DNA of 64,000 nucleotides from Mycobacterium sp. 1245111.1. Its GTDB lineage: Bacteria; Actinomycetota; Actinomycetes; Mycobacteriales; Mycobacteriaceae. Positions 19,483 through 28,412 of the stretch are shown piece by piece. Each line of letters begins with the position of its first letter. The stretch's first letter is position 1. A program made the position numbers and the translations under genes. Under the pieces are notes generated by a model. That model searched no databases. It saw nothing but the letters and a program-made list of their open reading frames with translations, and was not told the DNA's origin. Location of the stretch: contig NZ_LZLV01000102.1 in the NCBI RefSeq assembly GCF_001673405.1, positions 28,065 to 92,064 of the forward strand, read 5' to 3'.

Positions 19483-20237
19483 TGCGGCGCAGCGAGCTTC
19501 ATGACGTGGCCGATCAGGTCGGGGTAACGCAGCATGTGGGCCCCACCGTTGAGGTCGAGCACCTCACCGGTCAGCCACGTCGCCTTGCACAGGAACAGCA
19601 CCGCCTCGGCGACGTCCTCGGGAGTGCCAGTCCGACCCAGCGGCGTGTTCGCGACGTAATCGTCCACGACTCCGGGAATGAGCGTGGCCGGCTCGGTCAG
19701 CGGGGTATGCACGAATCCGGGTGCGACGGCGTTGACCCGAATGCCTTGCGGCGCAAGCTCGAGCGCGGCGACCTGGGTCAGCATCGACAACCCGGCCTTG
19801 GCGGCGCAGTAGGCGCTCATCGCCGCGGCGGGCTGGCGTGCGTTCAGTGAGCTGATCGACACCACGGCTCCGCCGTCGTGCAGGCGCGGGGCGGCGTGCT
19901 TGATCACCAGGAACGCGCCGTTGAGGCAGACGTCGACGACGCCGCGAAAGTCTTCAGCGGACAGTTCGGTGATCAGCCCGAGCGTGCTGTACCCGGCCGT
20001 GTTCACCACGATGTCGAGCTCGCCGGCGCCGTCGAACAGCGCCCGTACCGAATCTTCGTCGGTGACCTTGACGGTCGCGGCGGTGTGCGGGTCGCCGAGT
20101 TCGGCTGCGACGGATTGGGATCCGTCACCGTTACGGTCAGCGACGATCACCCGATAGCCGTCGGCGGCCAAGGCGTGCGCCACCGCCTTGCCGATGCCGG
20201 ACGCGCCGCCCACTACGACGGCATTGCGGTTGCTCAT
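19479..20237 (-). CDS. Short-chain dehydrogenase/reductase
   Basis: 252 aa from the ATG at 20237; upstream in-frame codons overlap the epimerase gene and are rejected. Motifs are VGGASGIG, VADRNG, a variant NTAG for NNAG, SISSLNAR, and YCAAK. Pro-Gly after the catalytic block (VAPGFVHTPL) fits FabG-like enzymes. Overlaps of 4 bp with genes on both sides indicate translational coupling within one operon. Possible roles are hydroxysteroid or 3-hydroxyacyl oxidation, but the substrate is unknown. Confidence 0.9.
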   Translation of the reverse strand: MSNRNAVVVGGASGIGKAVAHALAADGYRVIVADRNGDGSQSVAAELGDPHTAATVKVTDEDSVRALFDGAGELDIVVNTAGYSTLGLITELSAEDFRGVVDVCLNGAFLVIKHAAPRLHDGGAVVSISSLNARQPAAAMSAYCAAKAGLSMLTQVAALELAPQGIRVNAVAPGFVHTPLTEPATLIPGVVDDYVANTPLGRTGTPEDVAEAVLFLCKATWLTGEVLDLNGGAHMLRYPDLIGHVMKLAAPQ

Positions 20238-21295
20238 GATTGGTCCCTCGTGAATGGATGTGGCCATTTCGCGTCGATGACTCCCCACGGGTCGGCGTAG
20301 CGCCCGGGGTAGCGGTAATACGGTGAGCGGCGTTTGAGCAGAGCGTGCGCCAACGGAGCGCCCAGTCGCATCGCCTGACGTCGCCAGCTCATCCGGCCGG
20401 CCATCTCGGCCAGCAACTGCGGCCAGGTAATCCGTTGGAAGTCAAGGGCTTCCACGGACCGCGCGGTGTCCATCCAATCGGTACCGAACCAGTCGGCGTC
20501 GTTGTCCGGGTTACCTTTTCGGCCGGCCGGAATCGCGCCGACCAGACCCATCGCCGCCGCGGCGGACGGGGCGATGTCGCCCTGCACCAAGCGGTGCGAC
20601 TCGTCGCCGCCGATCAGCAGGGTCTCGCCGACGACCGGAGCGGTGGTCGCGGCGATGAAGGCACGGGCCACATCGCGGACGTCGACGGTGTGGATGCGTC
20701 CGTCGACCGGCAGCGACGCTTCGAAGTAGATGGTGTCCAAGTCGAGGTCGAGCCGCGGCTCGGCCGTGAGCACGCCACCCAGTCGCAAAATCACCCAGTC
20801 CAATCCCGATGCGCGCACCAGGTTTTCGGCTTTGACCTTGTGGGCGCCGTAGATGTCGGATGGGCGTAACGGAGTGTCGGCGGTGAGCAGGTCCCTGACG
20901 CGATGCGGATTGCGGGCCCCGTAGGTGGCGACGCTGGAGGCCTGGACGAAACGCGGCGGGTCGGGCAGCGCGGCGGCGGCCTTGAGTAGCGACTCCGTAG
21001 CACCGACGTTGACGCGGTAGGCCAGGTTCGGCCGGGCGTAGCAGGCCGGCGGGATGATCGCGGCGAGGTGGATGATCGCGGTCGGCGCGACGGTCCGCAC
21101 CAGCTTTGCGACGTCGTCGGGTTTTGTGAGGTCGGCCCAGCGCACCTCGGTGGACGGCATGTTCTCGGCCGCCGTGCGATTGGCCGGCACGCCCATGTCG
21201 GTGGCGACCACAGGCAGTCCCTCGACGGTCAGCTGGCGCACAGTTTCCGAGCCGACGAGCCCGAAAGCCCCGGTGACTAGCACTGTTTGGGCCAT
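20234..21295 (-). CDS. NAD-dependent epimerase/dehydratase-family protein
   Basis: 353 aa extended SDR: TGAFGLVG nucleotide-binding loop at the N-terminus, ASSVATYG containing the catalytic Ser, and YGAHK as the Y-x-x-x-K pair. The C-terminal 60 residues (RRQAMRLGAPLAHALLKRRSPYYRYPGRY) are basic and may associate with membranes. It is the first gene of the three-gene run and has a TANNNT box (TAGCGT) 8 nt upstream of its ATG. It lies next to the 3beta-HSD gene in the same orientation. Confidence 0.88.
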   Translation of the reverse strand: MAQTVLVTGAFGLVGSETVRQLTVEGLPVVATDMGVPANRTAAENMPSTEVRWADLTKPDDVAKLVRTVAPTAIIHLAAIIPPACYARPNLAYRVNVGATESLLKAAAALPDPPRFVQASSVATYGARNPHRVRDLLTADTPLRPSDIYGAHKVKAENLVRASGLDWVILRLGGVLTAEPRLDLDLDTIYFEASLPVDGRIHTVDVRDVARAFIAATTAPVVGETLLIGGDESHRLVQGDIAPSAAAAMGLVGAIPAGRKGNPDNDADWFGTDWMDTARSVEALDFQRITWPQLLAEMAGRMSWRRQAMRLGAPLAHALLKRRSPYYRYPGRYADPWGVIDAKWPHPFTRDQS

Positions 21296-21303
21296 GGGGC
21301 ATT

Positions 21304-21309
21304 ACGCTA
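21304..21309 (-). promoter_or_regulatory. Candidate leaderless -10 hexamer for the epimerase/SDR operon
   Basis: TAGCGT on the minus strand, 8 nt before the ATG at 21295. Confidence 0.4.
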
Positions 21310-21332
21310 CACGCCGACGCGGAATCTCCCCA

Positions 21333-22451
21333 CTATTCGGCCACAGCCGGTGCGACGACGGCCACCGCCGCCGGATCGGCTTCGGCCTTCATCCGCTCGA
21401 ACAGCTCGACGTAGTACGGCAGGCACTCGACCATCGCCTGTTCGGTGGTGAACAGGGGCCGGTACCCGAGGTCGCGGCTGGCCTTGGCGATCGAGAAGTA
21501 GTTGTCCAGGTACAGCCGTTCCACGGCGAGCGGTTCGAGCATCGGCTCGCGGATCCCGAACCGGAAGTGCAAGCGCTGCCACCCCAGCATCGCCGCGCGC
21601 ACCAGGGCGCCGGACACGCGTAGCCGCGGCAGCCGTTCCCCGCAGGCCGCCACCACCGGACGGGCGAATTCGAACATGTTGATCGGCTCGGCGTCGTTGA
21701 TGAAATACGCCTGGCCCGGTGCGGTGCCACCCGGCGTCAGGTGCTGCGCGGCCAGGAGGAAGCCATGAATCAGGTTGTGCACGTAGGAGTTATCCAGACG
21801 CGCGGACTTGCGGCCGACCAGCACCTTGACGTGTCCGGCCAGCACGGACTCGAACACCTTGCGGAACATCGTCTGGTCGCCGCGGCCCCAGATTCCACTC
21901 GGTCGTATCGAACACGTCAGCAGCCCGTCAATACCGTTCTGGGACAGCACAAATCGCTCGGCGACGACCTTCGTCTCGGTATAGAGGTCGGCAAAGCGGT
22001 CGGTGTAAGGCAACGTCTCGTCGCCGTTGGCGATCGGCTTGCCGCCCATCACCACGCTGTTGGAAGCGGTGTACACGAACCGCTTGACGCCGGCGGCCTG
22101 CGCGGCGTGCACCAGGTTCTTGGTGCCTTCGACGTTGACGGCGAAGCTGCGCTGCCGGTATTCGTCGGTGACCGATGCGCCGCCCATCAGCTCGATGAGC
22201 GCCGCGGTGTGGAAGATGGTGTCGACGCCGGCGACCGCGCCCGCGACGATGTCCCTGTCGCAGATGTCGCCCTGCATCACCTCGAGGCCGGGCTGGGCGG
22301 ACAGCGGTGACGGCGCCCGGTCGAAAGACCGAACCTGATAACCCTGGTCGAGCAGGGTGGTCACCAGGTTCGCGCCGACGAATCCGGAGCCTCCGGTGAC
22401 AAGCACCCGGCCCAGCTGCGCGGTCGCTGCGATCCCAGAATTCTCAGCCAT
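21333..22451 (-). CDS. hsd: 3beta-hydroxysteroid dehydrogenase
   Basis: 372 aa extended SDR of the 3beta-HSD family. The NAD-binding loop is TGGSGFVG at about residues 19-26, with FHTAALIELMGG, YTASNSVVMGG and the catalytic YTETK. It corresponds to Rv1106c (recalled), shown to oxidise cholesterol and pregnenolone to delta4-3-keto steroids. The ATG at 22451 is preceded at 7 nt by TATTCT and by a KstR-type palindrome, so control by sterol availability is likely. The gene lies 63 bp behind xseB but probably has its own promoter. Confidence 0.93.
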   Translation of the reverse strand: MAENSGIAATAQLGRVLVTGGSGFVGANLVTTLLDQGYQVRSFDRAPSPLSAQPGLEVMQGDICDRDIVAGAVAGVDTIFHTAALIELMGGASVTDEYRQRSFAVNVEGTKNLVHAAQAAGVKRFVYTASNSVVMGGKPIANGDETLPYTDRFADLYTETKVVAERFVLSQNGIDGLLTCSIRPSGIWGRGDQTMFRKVFESVLAGHVKVLVGRKSARLDNSYVHNLIHGFLLAAQHLTPGGTAPGQAYFINDAEPINMFEFARPVVAACGERLPRLRVSGALVRAAMLGWQRLHFRFGIREPMLEPLAVERLYLDNYFSIAKASRDLGYRPLFTTEQAMVECLPYYVELFERMKAEADPAAVAVVAPAVAE

Positions 22452-22458
22452 GCCGCCG

Positions 22459-22464
22459 AGAATA
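22459..22464 (-). promoter_or_regulatory. Candidate leaderless -10 hexamer for the 3beta-HSD gene
   Basis: TATTCT on the minus strand, 7 nt before the ATG at 22451 and touching the KstR-type palindrome. Confidence 0.5.
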
Positions 22465-22483
22465 ACTGAAACGTGTTCCAGTT
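22464..22483. promoter_or_regulatory. KstR-type operator upstream of the 3beta-HSD gene
   Basis: AACTGAAACGTGTTCCAGTT is an imperfect 20-bp palindrome. Its core, TGAAACGTGTTCCA at 22467-22480, satisfies the published KstR pattern TNNAACNNGTTNNA. It abuts the -10 box, a good position for repression. Confidence 0.65.
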
Positions 22484-22514
22484 TCGAATAAACGTCGGAT
22501 AGGTAGTTGCGGTG

Positions 22515-22742
22515 TCAAGAATCGTCGGGCTCGCCGGCCGCTAACGCGTCGGCGACCCGCTTACGTGCGCCAGCTAAGTGCTCTTCGCACCGTTTAGCCA
22601 GCTGTTCGCCCCTTTCCCAGAGCGCCAGCGATGCATCGAGGTCCAGTCCGCCCTGTTCAAGCAGCTGCACGACCTCGATCAGCTCGTCGCGGCATTTTTC
22701 GTAACCGAGCTGACTAATAGGTGTAGCTTCGTCACTCGCCAT
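22515..22742 (-). CDS. xseB: Exodeoxyribonuclease VII small subunit
   Basis: 75 aa from the ATG at 22742, with AAGGA 7 nt upstream; a GTG at 22757 would add five residues but sits at that ribosome site. The family core is visible: [32 protein letters not shown], followed by a short coiled-coil C-terminus. XseB binds XseA to form exonuclease VII, which degrades single-stranded DNA from either end. It overlaps the xseA 3' end by 11 bp, so translation is probably coupled. Confidence 0.93.
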   Translation of the reverse strand: MASDEATPISQLGYEKCRDELIEVVQLLEQGGLDLDASLALWERGEQLAKRCEEHLAGARKRVADALAAGEPDDS

Positions 22743-23961
22743 CGGTTGGTCCTTCACTCATCGCCGCTATCGCGCCATCTCCGACCCGTATCCGCAACCT
22801 GGTCCCGGCCGGCGCGTCATCCGTCGATCGCAGTACCGCCGACCCTGCGTCCCGGACCGTCTGCACCACGGCGTAGCCGCGCGCGAGGGTGGCCGCTGGC
22901 CCCAGTGTGGCCAGCCGGGCCGACAAGTGGCCGACGCGTTCGGCCTGGGCGTCGATGAGCCGGGTGACGTCGCGGCGGACGGCGGAGCGGGCGCGGTGAA
23001 TCTCGTCGGCGCGCGCCGCGAGCGCGGCCAGCGGCTCGGCCAGAACGGGCCGGCTGCGCAGCTGCGCCAGCACACGCTCTTCGCGGCCCACCCAGTTGCG
23101 CAGGGCTTGGGCGCTGCGCCGACGCAGATCGCTGACCAAGTGCTGTTCGGCCGCGGTGTCGGGAACGATCTTCTTGGCGGCATCGGTCGGTGTCGCGGCG
23201 CGCAGGTCGGCGACCAGATCGCAGAGCGGATTGTCCGGCTCGTGGCCGACCGCGCTGACGACCGGCGTGCGGCACGCCGCGATCGCGCGGCACAGCGTCT
23301 CGTCGGAAAAGGGCAGCAGGTCCTCGACGCTGCCACCGCCGCGGGCGAGCACGATCACGTCGACGCCCGCGTCGGAGTCCAACTCCCGCAATGCCTTGAC
23401 GATCTGCGAGACGGCCGTCGGTCCCTGGACCGCGGTGTTGCGGACGGCGAACTGCACCGCGGGCCATCGGGTGGCCGCCACCGTGGTCACGTCGTGCTCG
23501 GCCGCGCTGGCCCGGCCGGTGATCAGCCCGATCATGTTGGGCAGGAACGGGATTGGTCGCTTGAGTCGCGGATCGAAGAGGCCTTCGGCGGCCAGCAGCT
23601 GGCGTAACCGTTCGATGCGGGCCAGCAGTTCGCCGACGCCGACTGCGCGTATTTCGTTGAGCCGCAACGTGAGTGTGCCGCGGCCGGTGTAGAAATTCGG
23701 CTTGCCGCAGACCACCACCTGCACGCCCTCGACCAGCTTGACCGGTGCGCTGTCGACCAGGGTGCGCGGCGCGGTCACGCTCAACGACATGTCGGCGGCC
23801 GGGTCACGCAACACCATGAACACGGTCCGCGAACCCGGGCGGATGTTGATCTGGGTCAGCTGTCCCTCGACCCACACCACGCCGAGCTTGTCGATCCAGG
23901 CCGCGATCCGCGTCGCGACCGCGCGAACCGGGAACGGATTCTCGGCCGAGTTATCGATCAC
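22732..23961 (-). CDS. xseA: Exodeoxyribonuclease VII large subunit
   Basis: 409 aa with an N-terminal OB fold ([22 protein letters not shown]). The catalytic core follows, with [34 protein letters not shown], and [27 protein letters not shown] helical region mediates XseB binding. The GTG start overlaps the stop of the upstream lipid-droplet protein gene as GTGA. Exonuclease VII takes part in mismatch and recombination-associated DNA processing. Matches Rv1108c (recalled). Confidence 0.96.
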   Translation of the reverse strand: MIDNSAENPFPVRAVATRIAAWIDKLGVVWVEGQLTQINIRPGSRTVFMVLRDPAADMSLSVTAPRTLVDSAPVKLVEGVQVVVCGKPNFYTGRGTLTLRLNEIRAVGVGELLARIERLRQLLAAEGLFDPRLKRPIPFLPNMIGLITGRASAAEHDVTTVAATRWPAVQFAVRNTAVQGPTAVSQIVKALRELDSDAGVDVIVLARGGGSVEDLLPFSDETLCRAIAACRTPVVSAVGHEPDNPLCDLVADLRAATPTDAAKKIVPDTAAEQHLVSDLRRRSAQALRNWVGREERVLAQLRSRPVLAEPLAALAARADEIHRARSAVRRDVTRLIDAQAERVGHLSARLATLGPAATLARGYAVVQTVRDAGSAVLRSTDDAPAGTRLRIRVGDGAIAAMSEGPTDGE

Positions 23962-24518
23962 TTCGCGGTCGCGCGCGTAATCCTGTTGGCGAGCAGCGTC
24001 TGGAACGGTGCGCGTCCCTTGGTGGCCTCTTCGTAGCTCAGCAGGGCTTCGAGCTCGTTGACGTCGAGGGATTGGAGCCGGGCACGCAGCTGAGCCAGCG
24101 TCAGCTGCTCGTAGTCCAGCTCGTCGACCACCGCGGGCGTGGACACCGAGTTATTCGTAGTCTTTGCGGCGGTGCGGGCCCAGTCGTCGGCCGCGTCGGA
24201 ACCGGGCGACGAATACAGCGCGAACCGCCCTTCGGCGCGGGACGGCTCCTCGTCGTCGGCTTCGTCCTCGGGCAGGTCCTCGTCGAACGTGGCCCACTCC
24301 GGCTCCTCGTCCTTGGGCGGGAAGATCTGCTCCAAGGTGGCATCGCCTTTGATGACCAGCTCGGCGACGTTCTGCTGAAATCGCATCACGACGTGCGCGG
24401 CCGTGCTGGCGAGCGTCATCGGGTACATCAGGATGGTTTTCGGCAGCCGGAGCGTCTCCTCGACGGCCATCGTGGCGGCGCCGACCAGCAGCCGAACCCC
24501 ATACGGTGCAGTAGCCAT
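23958..24518 (-). CDS. Lipid droplet-associated protein, Rv1109c family
   Basis: 186 aa. An N-terminal amphipathic or hydrophobic stretch ([35 protein letters not shown]) is followed by a very acidic linker. The C-terminal helical segment is [42 protein letters not shown]. Homologues are named for detection on mycobacterial triacylglycerol droplets; the molecular role is unknown. It heads the operon with xseA and xseB through a GTGA overlap. Confidence 0.85.
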   Translation of the reverse strand: MATAPYGVRLLVGAATMAVEETLRLPKTILMYPMTLASTAAHVVMRFQQNVAELVIKGDATLEQIFPPKDEEPEWATFDEDLPEDEADDEEPSRAEGRFALYSSPGSDAADDWARTAAKTTNNSVSTPAVVDELDYEQLTLAQLRARLQSLDVNELEALLSYEEATKGRAPFQTLLANRITRATAK

Positions 24519-24593
24519 GCGGTCCAGACTGCCTTAACCGGCGGACAACTCCAAGCTGAGCGCGCGAGTTCGCGTCGCGGCGACGCCGGAAAG

Positions 24594-24599
24594 TACCCT
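24594..24599 (+). promoter_or_regulatory. Candidate leaderless -10 hexamer for ispH
   Basis: TACCCT lies 7 nt before the ATG at 24607; no ribosome site is present. Confidence 0.45.
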
Positions 24600-24606
24600 G
24601 GTTGGC

Positions 24607-25608
24607 ATGTCGCCGACAGTAAATATGGGCATCCCAGGTGCGACCGCCTCGGTGTCCGAGCCGGTGACCGGTAAGCGAGTGCTGCTGGCCGAGCCGCGCG
24701 GATACTGCGCCGGCGTCGACCGCGCCGTCGAGACCGTCGAGCGCGCGCTGGAAAAGCACGGCCCACCGGTCTACGTCCGGCACGAGATCGTGCACAACCG
24801 CCACGTGGTCGACACTCTGGCGAAAGCCGGCGCGGTGTTCGTCGACGAGACCGACGAGGTCCCCGAGGGCGCCATCGTGGTGTTCTCCGCGCACGGCGTC
24901 GCGCCGACTGTGCATCAGACGGCCGCCGAGCGTCAGCTGAAGGTGATTGACGCGACGTGCCCGCTGGTCACCAAGGTGCACAACGAGGCCAAGCGCTTTG
25001 CCCGCGACGATTTCGACATCCTGCTGATCGGGCACGAGGGCCACGAGGAGGTGGTCGGCACCGCCGGCGAAGCGCCCGACCACGTGCAGCTGGTCGACGG
25101 TCCGAGCGCGGTCGACGGCGTCACGGTTCGCGACGAGAACAAGGTGATCTGGCTGTCACAGACCACGCTGTCGGTCGACGAGACGATGGAGACCGTGCAG
25201 CGGCTTCGGGCCCGCTTCCCGAAGCTGCAGGATCCACCGAGCGACGACATCTGCTACGCCACCCAGAACCGCCAGGTCGCGGTCAAGGCGATGGCGCCCG
25301 AGTGCGAGCTGGTGATCGTGGTCGGCTCGGCCAACTCGTCGAACTCGGTGCGGTTGGTCGAGGTCGCGCTGGGCGCCGGATCACACGCCGCGCATTTGGT
25401 CGACTACGCCGACGACATCGATCCGGCCTGGCTGGAGGGCGTCACCACGGTCGGTGTGACCTCCGGTGCGTCGGTGCCCGAGGTGCTGGTGCGCGGCGTG
25501 CTGGAGCGGCTGGCCGAGCACGGCTACGACGTGGTTCAGCCGGTGACGACGGCCAACGAGACTCTGGTGTTCGCCCTGCCGCGCGAGATCAGGCCCGCCC
25601 GCGGGTAA
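24607..25608 (+). CDS. ispH: 4-hydroxy-3-methylbut-2-enyl diphosphate reductase
   Basis: 333 aa iron-sulfur enzyme that makes IPP and DMAPP in the last step of the MEP pathway. The three cluster cysteines are in [20 protein letters not shown] and [10 protein letters not shown]. The catalytic Glu block and [11 protein letters not shown] substrate loop are present. It is the lytB2/Rv1110 orthologue (recalled). It ends directly against the convergent DUF6542 gene with no intergenic base. Confidence 0.97.
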   Translation: MSPTVNMGIPGATASVSEPVTGKRVLLAEPRGYCAGVDRAVETVERALEKHGPPVYVRHEIVHNRHVVDTLAKAGAVFVDETDEVPEGAIVVFSAHGVAPTVHQTAAERQLKVIDATCPLVTKVHNEAKRFARDDFDILLIGHEGHEEVVGTAGEAPDHVQLVDGPSAVDGVTVRDENKVIWLSQTTLSVDETMETVQRLRARFPKLQDPPSDDICYATQNRQVAVKAMAPECELVIVVGSANSSNSVRLVEVALGAGSHAAHLVDYADDIDPAWLEGVTTVGVTSGASVPEVLVRGVLERLAEHGYDVVQPVTTANETLVFALPREIRPARG

Positions 25609-26652
25609 CTAATCCCAGGAGTCGGCGGGCGGTTTGCGCGGCCGGCGCGGGCGCTCGTCATACGACTCGTCACCACCGGCGGCCTTGCGATACCGGACCT
25701 GTGAAATCGGGTGGTGCGTTGCGGTATTCCCGTTCGCCGGGGGCCTGCGCCGTGGCGGGGGAGGCGGCGCGTCGACCGGTTCGTAGGGGTCGAATCGGCT
25801 GGTGCGCGGAGTCGGACGGTCGCGGCGCGCGTTCGGGTCGCGACGAACTTCCCGCGGTGGACGGCCACGCAGGTCCGGGTCGCGCGGCATTCTGCGGCGC
25901 GGTGGCTCGTCGCCGTCGAGCTCGCGGGTCGGTCGTCTGCGGGTGCGGTCGCGGGTCGGCTCGCCGGCATCGTCCAGTGGCGGCCGCGGCCGACGGGTGC
26001 GCGACGATGTCGCCGGACGCCGACCGGTCCGTCGTTCGGCCGCCGTCGAGCGTGCCGACCGCTCCACCGCATGCTCGCGACGAGCGCGGGGCCGGGTGGG
26101 CTTGTCCGCCGGCTCGTCGTCGGGGTCGCGGTGGAAGGCGGAGGTCAACCTGGCGATCAGGCCGAGCCGCTTCTCCTCGGTGTCCGGGGTCTCGTCGACA
26201 TCCGGGGCCGCGCGGCGCGACTGGACCATGCCGAGGTACCACCGGACCAGGCCCAGCAGCAGTACGCCGGCCGAGGTGAACAGCATCAGCGGGAAACGCT
26301 CGATCAGCGGGTAGCCGCAGTTGATCACGAGGTCCTTGACACCGGTGAACTTGGCGCCGTGGAACAGGAAGTAGGCGCCGGGCACCGCGCAGAACAGGAT
26401 CAGCGGCGGTTGGATGACGGCGGTGAAGACGCCGGCCTGCTGCACGGCGAGCACCGCGGCGAGGCATCCCAGCACGTACAGCCCGGAGAAGACACTGGTC
26501 AGCTCCTTGCCCGAGCCGGCGTCGAACGCGAAGCCGGCAGCGACTCCGGTCACCGCGATGACCACTGCGGCCCACCATGGCACACCAGGAACCGACGGGA
26601 CGATCGAGCGGCGACCTGCTGCGAGCGCCGACCGGTCCTGCTGCTCTGACAC
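25609..26652 (-). CDS. DUF6542-type membrane protein with long basic, disordered tail
   Basis: 347 aa from the GTG at 26652, supported by TACGGT 6 nt upstream; the frame further upstream is antisense to ychF. Four membrane spans occupy about residues 22-150 (WWAAVVIAVTGVAAGFAF, LYVLGCLAAVLAV, PPLILFCAVPGAYFLF, MLFTSAGVLLLGLV). The remaining roughly 190 residues are Arg-, Pro- and Asp-rich low complexity. It matches Rv1111c (recalled). Function unknown; the tail could bind nucleic acid or acidic lipid, which is conjecture. Confidence 0.85.
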   Translation of the reverse strand: MSEQQDRSALAAGRRSIVPSVPGVPWWAAVVIAVTGVAAGFAFDAGSGKELTSVFSGLYVLGCLAAVLAVQQAGVFTAVIQPPLILFCAVPGAYFLFHGAKFTGVKDLVINCGYPLIERFPLMLFTSAGVLLLGLVRWYLGMVQSRRAAPDVDETPDTEEKRLGLIARLTSAFHRDPDDEPADKPTRPRARREHAVERSARSTAAERRTGRRPATSSRTRRPRPPLDDAGEPTRDRTRRRPTRELDGDEPPRRRMPRDPDLRGRPPREVRRDPNARRDRPTPRTSRFDPYEPVDAPPPPPRRRPPANGNTATHHPISQVRYRKAAGGDESYDERPRRPRKPPADSWD

Positions 26653-26658
26653 ATGTCG

Positions 26659-26664
26659 ACCGTA
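26659..26664 (-). promoter_or_regulatory. Candidate leaderless -10 hexamer for the DUF6542 gene
   Basis: TACGGT on the minus strand, 6 nt before the GTG at 26652. Confidence 0.35.
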
Positions 26665-26751
26665 CCGGCTTGACGCCGAAAGACGCGTAACGACCTTGTT
26701 AGCAACGCGCGGGCGTGCCTCGCCACGGGGTTCTCCTACACTTGTGTCCCT

Positions 26752-27825
26752 GTGAGCCTCAGCCTTGGGATCGTGGGTTTGCCGAACGTCGGCAAATCGA
26801 CCCTGTTTAACGCGCTGACCAGAAACAACGTGGTCGCCGCCAACTACCCGTTCGCGACCATCGAGCCGAACGAAGGTGTGGTGCCGCTGCCCGACCCGCG
26901 CCTGGACAAGCTCGCCGAGCTGTTCGGCTCCGAGAAGATCGTGCCGGCGCCGGTGACTTTCGTGGACATCGCCGGGATCGTGAAGGGCGCCTCCGAGGGC
27001 GCCGGTCTGGGCAACAAGTTTCTGGCCAATATCCGGGAATGCGACGCGATCTGTCAGGTGGTTCGGGTGTTCTCCGACGATGACGTGGTGCACGTCGACG
27101 GCAAGGTCGATCCCCGCTCCGACATCGAGGTGATCGAAACCGAGCTGATTCTCGCCGACCTGCAGACGTTGGAAAAGGCGATCCCGCGGCTGGAGAAGGA
27201 AGCCCGAAACAACAAGGAGCGCAAGCCGTTACACGATGCCGCCGTCGCCGCGCAGGAGATTCTTGACGGCGGCAAGACCCTGTTCGCGGCCGGCGTCGAC
27301 GCGTCGCTGCTGCGTGAGCTGAACCTGATGACCACCAAGCCGTTCCTCTACGTGTTCAACTCCGACGAGTCGGTGCTGACCGACGAGGCCCGCAAGGCCG
27401 AGCTACGCGCGTTGGTCGCGCCGGCCGATGCGGTGTTCCTCGACGCGAAAATCGAGAGCGAGCTCATCGAGCTCGACGAGGAGTCGGCCGCCGAGCTACT
27501 GGAGTCAATCGGGCAGACCGAGCGTGGCCTGGATGCGTTGGCGCGGGCCGGTTTTCACACCCTGAAGCTGCAGACCTATCTGACCGCCGGGCCAAAAGAG
27601 TCGCGGGCGTGGACAATTCACCAGGGCGACACCGCGCCGAAGGCGGCCGGGGTGATTCACACCGATTTCGAGAAGGGCTTCATCAAGGCCGAGATCGTCT
27701 CCTTCGACGACCTGGTCGCCGCCGGGTCGATGGCGTCGGCGAAGTCGGCTGGCAAGGTCCGGATGGAAGGCAAGGACTACGTGATGGCCGACGGTGACGT
27801 GGTGGAATTCCGGTTCAACGTCTAG
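26752..27825 (+). CDS. ychF: Redox-regulated ATPase/GTPase YchF (OLA1 family)
   Basis: 357 aa Obg-like P-loop protein. Walker A is GLPNVGKSTLFNAL, switch II is DIAGIVKGASEGAGLG, and the specificity loop NSDE replaces NKxD, consistent with ATP preference. A coiled coil sits mid-protein and a TGS domain ends in VEFRFNV. YchF binds ribosomes and acts in stress responses. The GTG start follows TACACT by 9 nt. Its last codons are duplicated about 580 bp downstream. Matches Rv1112 (recalled). Confidence 0.96.
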   Translation: MSLSLGIVGLPNVGKSTLFNALTRNNVVAANYPFATIEPNEGVVPLPDPRLDKLAELFGSEKIVPAPVTFVDIAGIVKGASEGAGLGNKFLANIRECDAICQVVRVFSDDDVVHVDGKVDPRSDIEVIETELILADLQTLEKAIPRLEKEARNNKERKPLHDAAVAAQEILDGGKTLFAAGVDASLLRELNLMTTKPFLYVFNSDESVLTDEARKAELRALVAPADAVFLDAKIESELIELDEESAAELLESIGQTERGLDALARAGFHTLKLQTYLTAGPKESRAWTIHQGDTAPKAAGVIHTDFEKGFIKAEIVSFDDLVAAGSMASAKSAGKVRMEGKDYVMADGDVVEFRFNV

Positions 27826-27829
27826 GTTT
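27805..27829 (+). repeat. 25-bp direct repeat, copy 1 (3' end of ychF)
   Basis: Starts GAATTCCGGTTCAACG and runs through the ychF stop codon to AGGTTT. An identical copy lies at 28388-28412. Together they bracket the SRPBCC gene. Confidence 0.9.
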
Positions 27830-27862
27830 TGAGCCAAGGCGTAGCTACGCCGTGCCCATCGG

Positions 27863-28321
27863 TCAGTGCTTGTCCGTCACCGACGCGTCGATGTGCGCTG
27901 GAAGCCGTGCAAGGCTCTTGACGAGTGCCCTCTTGAACGTCGCGGACATGACCGCATCCAACAGTCGTCCTAGCGGACCGCGTATGGCAGGTTCCCCCAC
28001 TACTCGAAAGGTGTAGCGGGTGCCTTCGGTCATCTCCTCCAACGTATCGATCGTGGCGAAGGGAAACCTGGATTCGGTTATCCGCATCTCCATCACCTCG
28101 GGCATATCGACACGGGTGAAAACACCTGTCCATCTATTGGTGATCCCGAATGACCTGCTCACTCCATGCCACACATCGCCTGGGGCGTAAGGCGGCTCCT
28201 TGCCCGCATCGACAGAGACGATCCCGGGCAAGATGATCGACAAGTTCTCCGGTTGGATGATGTAGTTCCACACCGTTTGCGGCGGGTGTGCGATGACTAC
28301 CGATGCCGTTACCTTGGGCAT
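27863..28321 (-). CDS. SRPBCC/START-like (polyketide cyclase-type) protein
   Basis: 152 aa from the ATG at 28321; the frame continues upstream without homology. MPKVTASVVIAHPPQTVWNYI is the standard N-terminus of SRPBCC proteins, which bind hydrophobic ligands in a deep cavity. PGDVWHGVSRSFGITNRWTGVF and the C-terminal helix FKRALVKSLARL complete the fold. The ligand is unknown. The gene lies inside a segment bounded by a duplicated ychF tail and is somewhat less GC-rich than its surroundings, so it probably arrived as a small insertion. Confidence 0.85.
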   Translation of the reverse strand: MPKVTASVVIAHPPQTVWNYIIQPENLSIILPGIVSVDAGKEPPYAPGDVWHGVSRSFGITNRWTGVFTRVDMPEVMEMRITESRFPFATIDTLEEMTEGTRYTFRVVGEPAIRGPLGRLLDAVMSATFKRALVKSLARLPAHIDASVTDKH

Positions 28322-28387
28322 GGTTGGCAGCTTACGATTTCCGGACCCATTCCGCTTCAGTTCTACGGTGACCTCGTCGAATTCGCC

Positions 28388-28412
28388 GAATTCCGGTTCA
28401 ACGTCTAGGTTT
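28388..28412 (+). repeat. 25-bp direct repeat, copy 2 (duplicated ychF tail)
   Basis: Identical to 27805-27829. In the plus-strand frame the preceding codons read GDLVEFAEFRFNV-stop, compared with GDVVEFRFNV-stop in ychF, so the relic is slightly longer than the 25 identical bases. Confidence 0.9.

Noticed and set aside
24957..26279. 440-codon plus-strand frame across ispH and the DUF6542 gene
   Set aside because: It overlaps ispH out of frame and is low-complexity Arg/Gly sequence.
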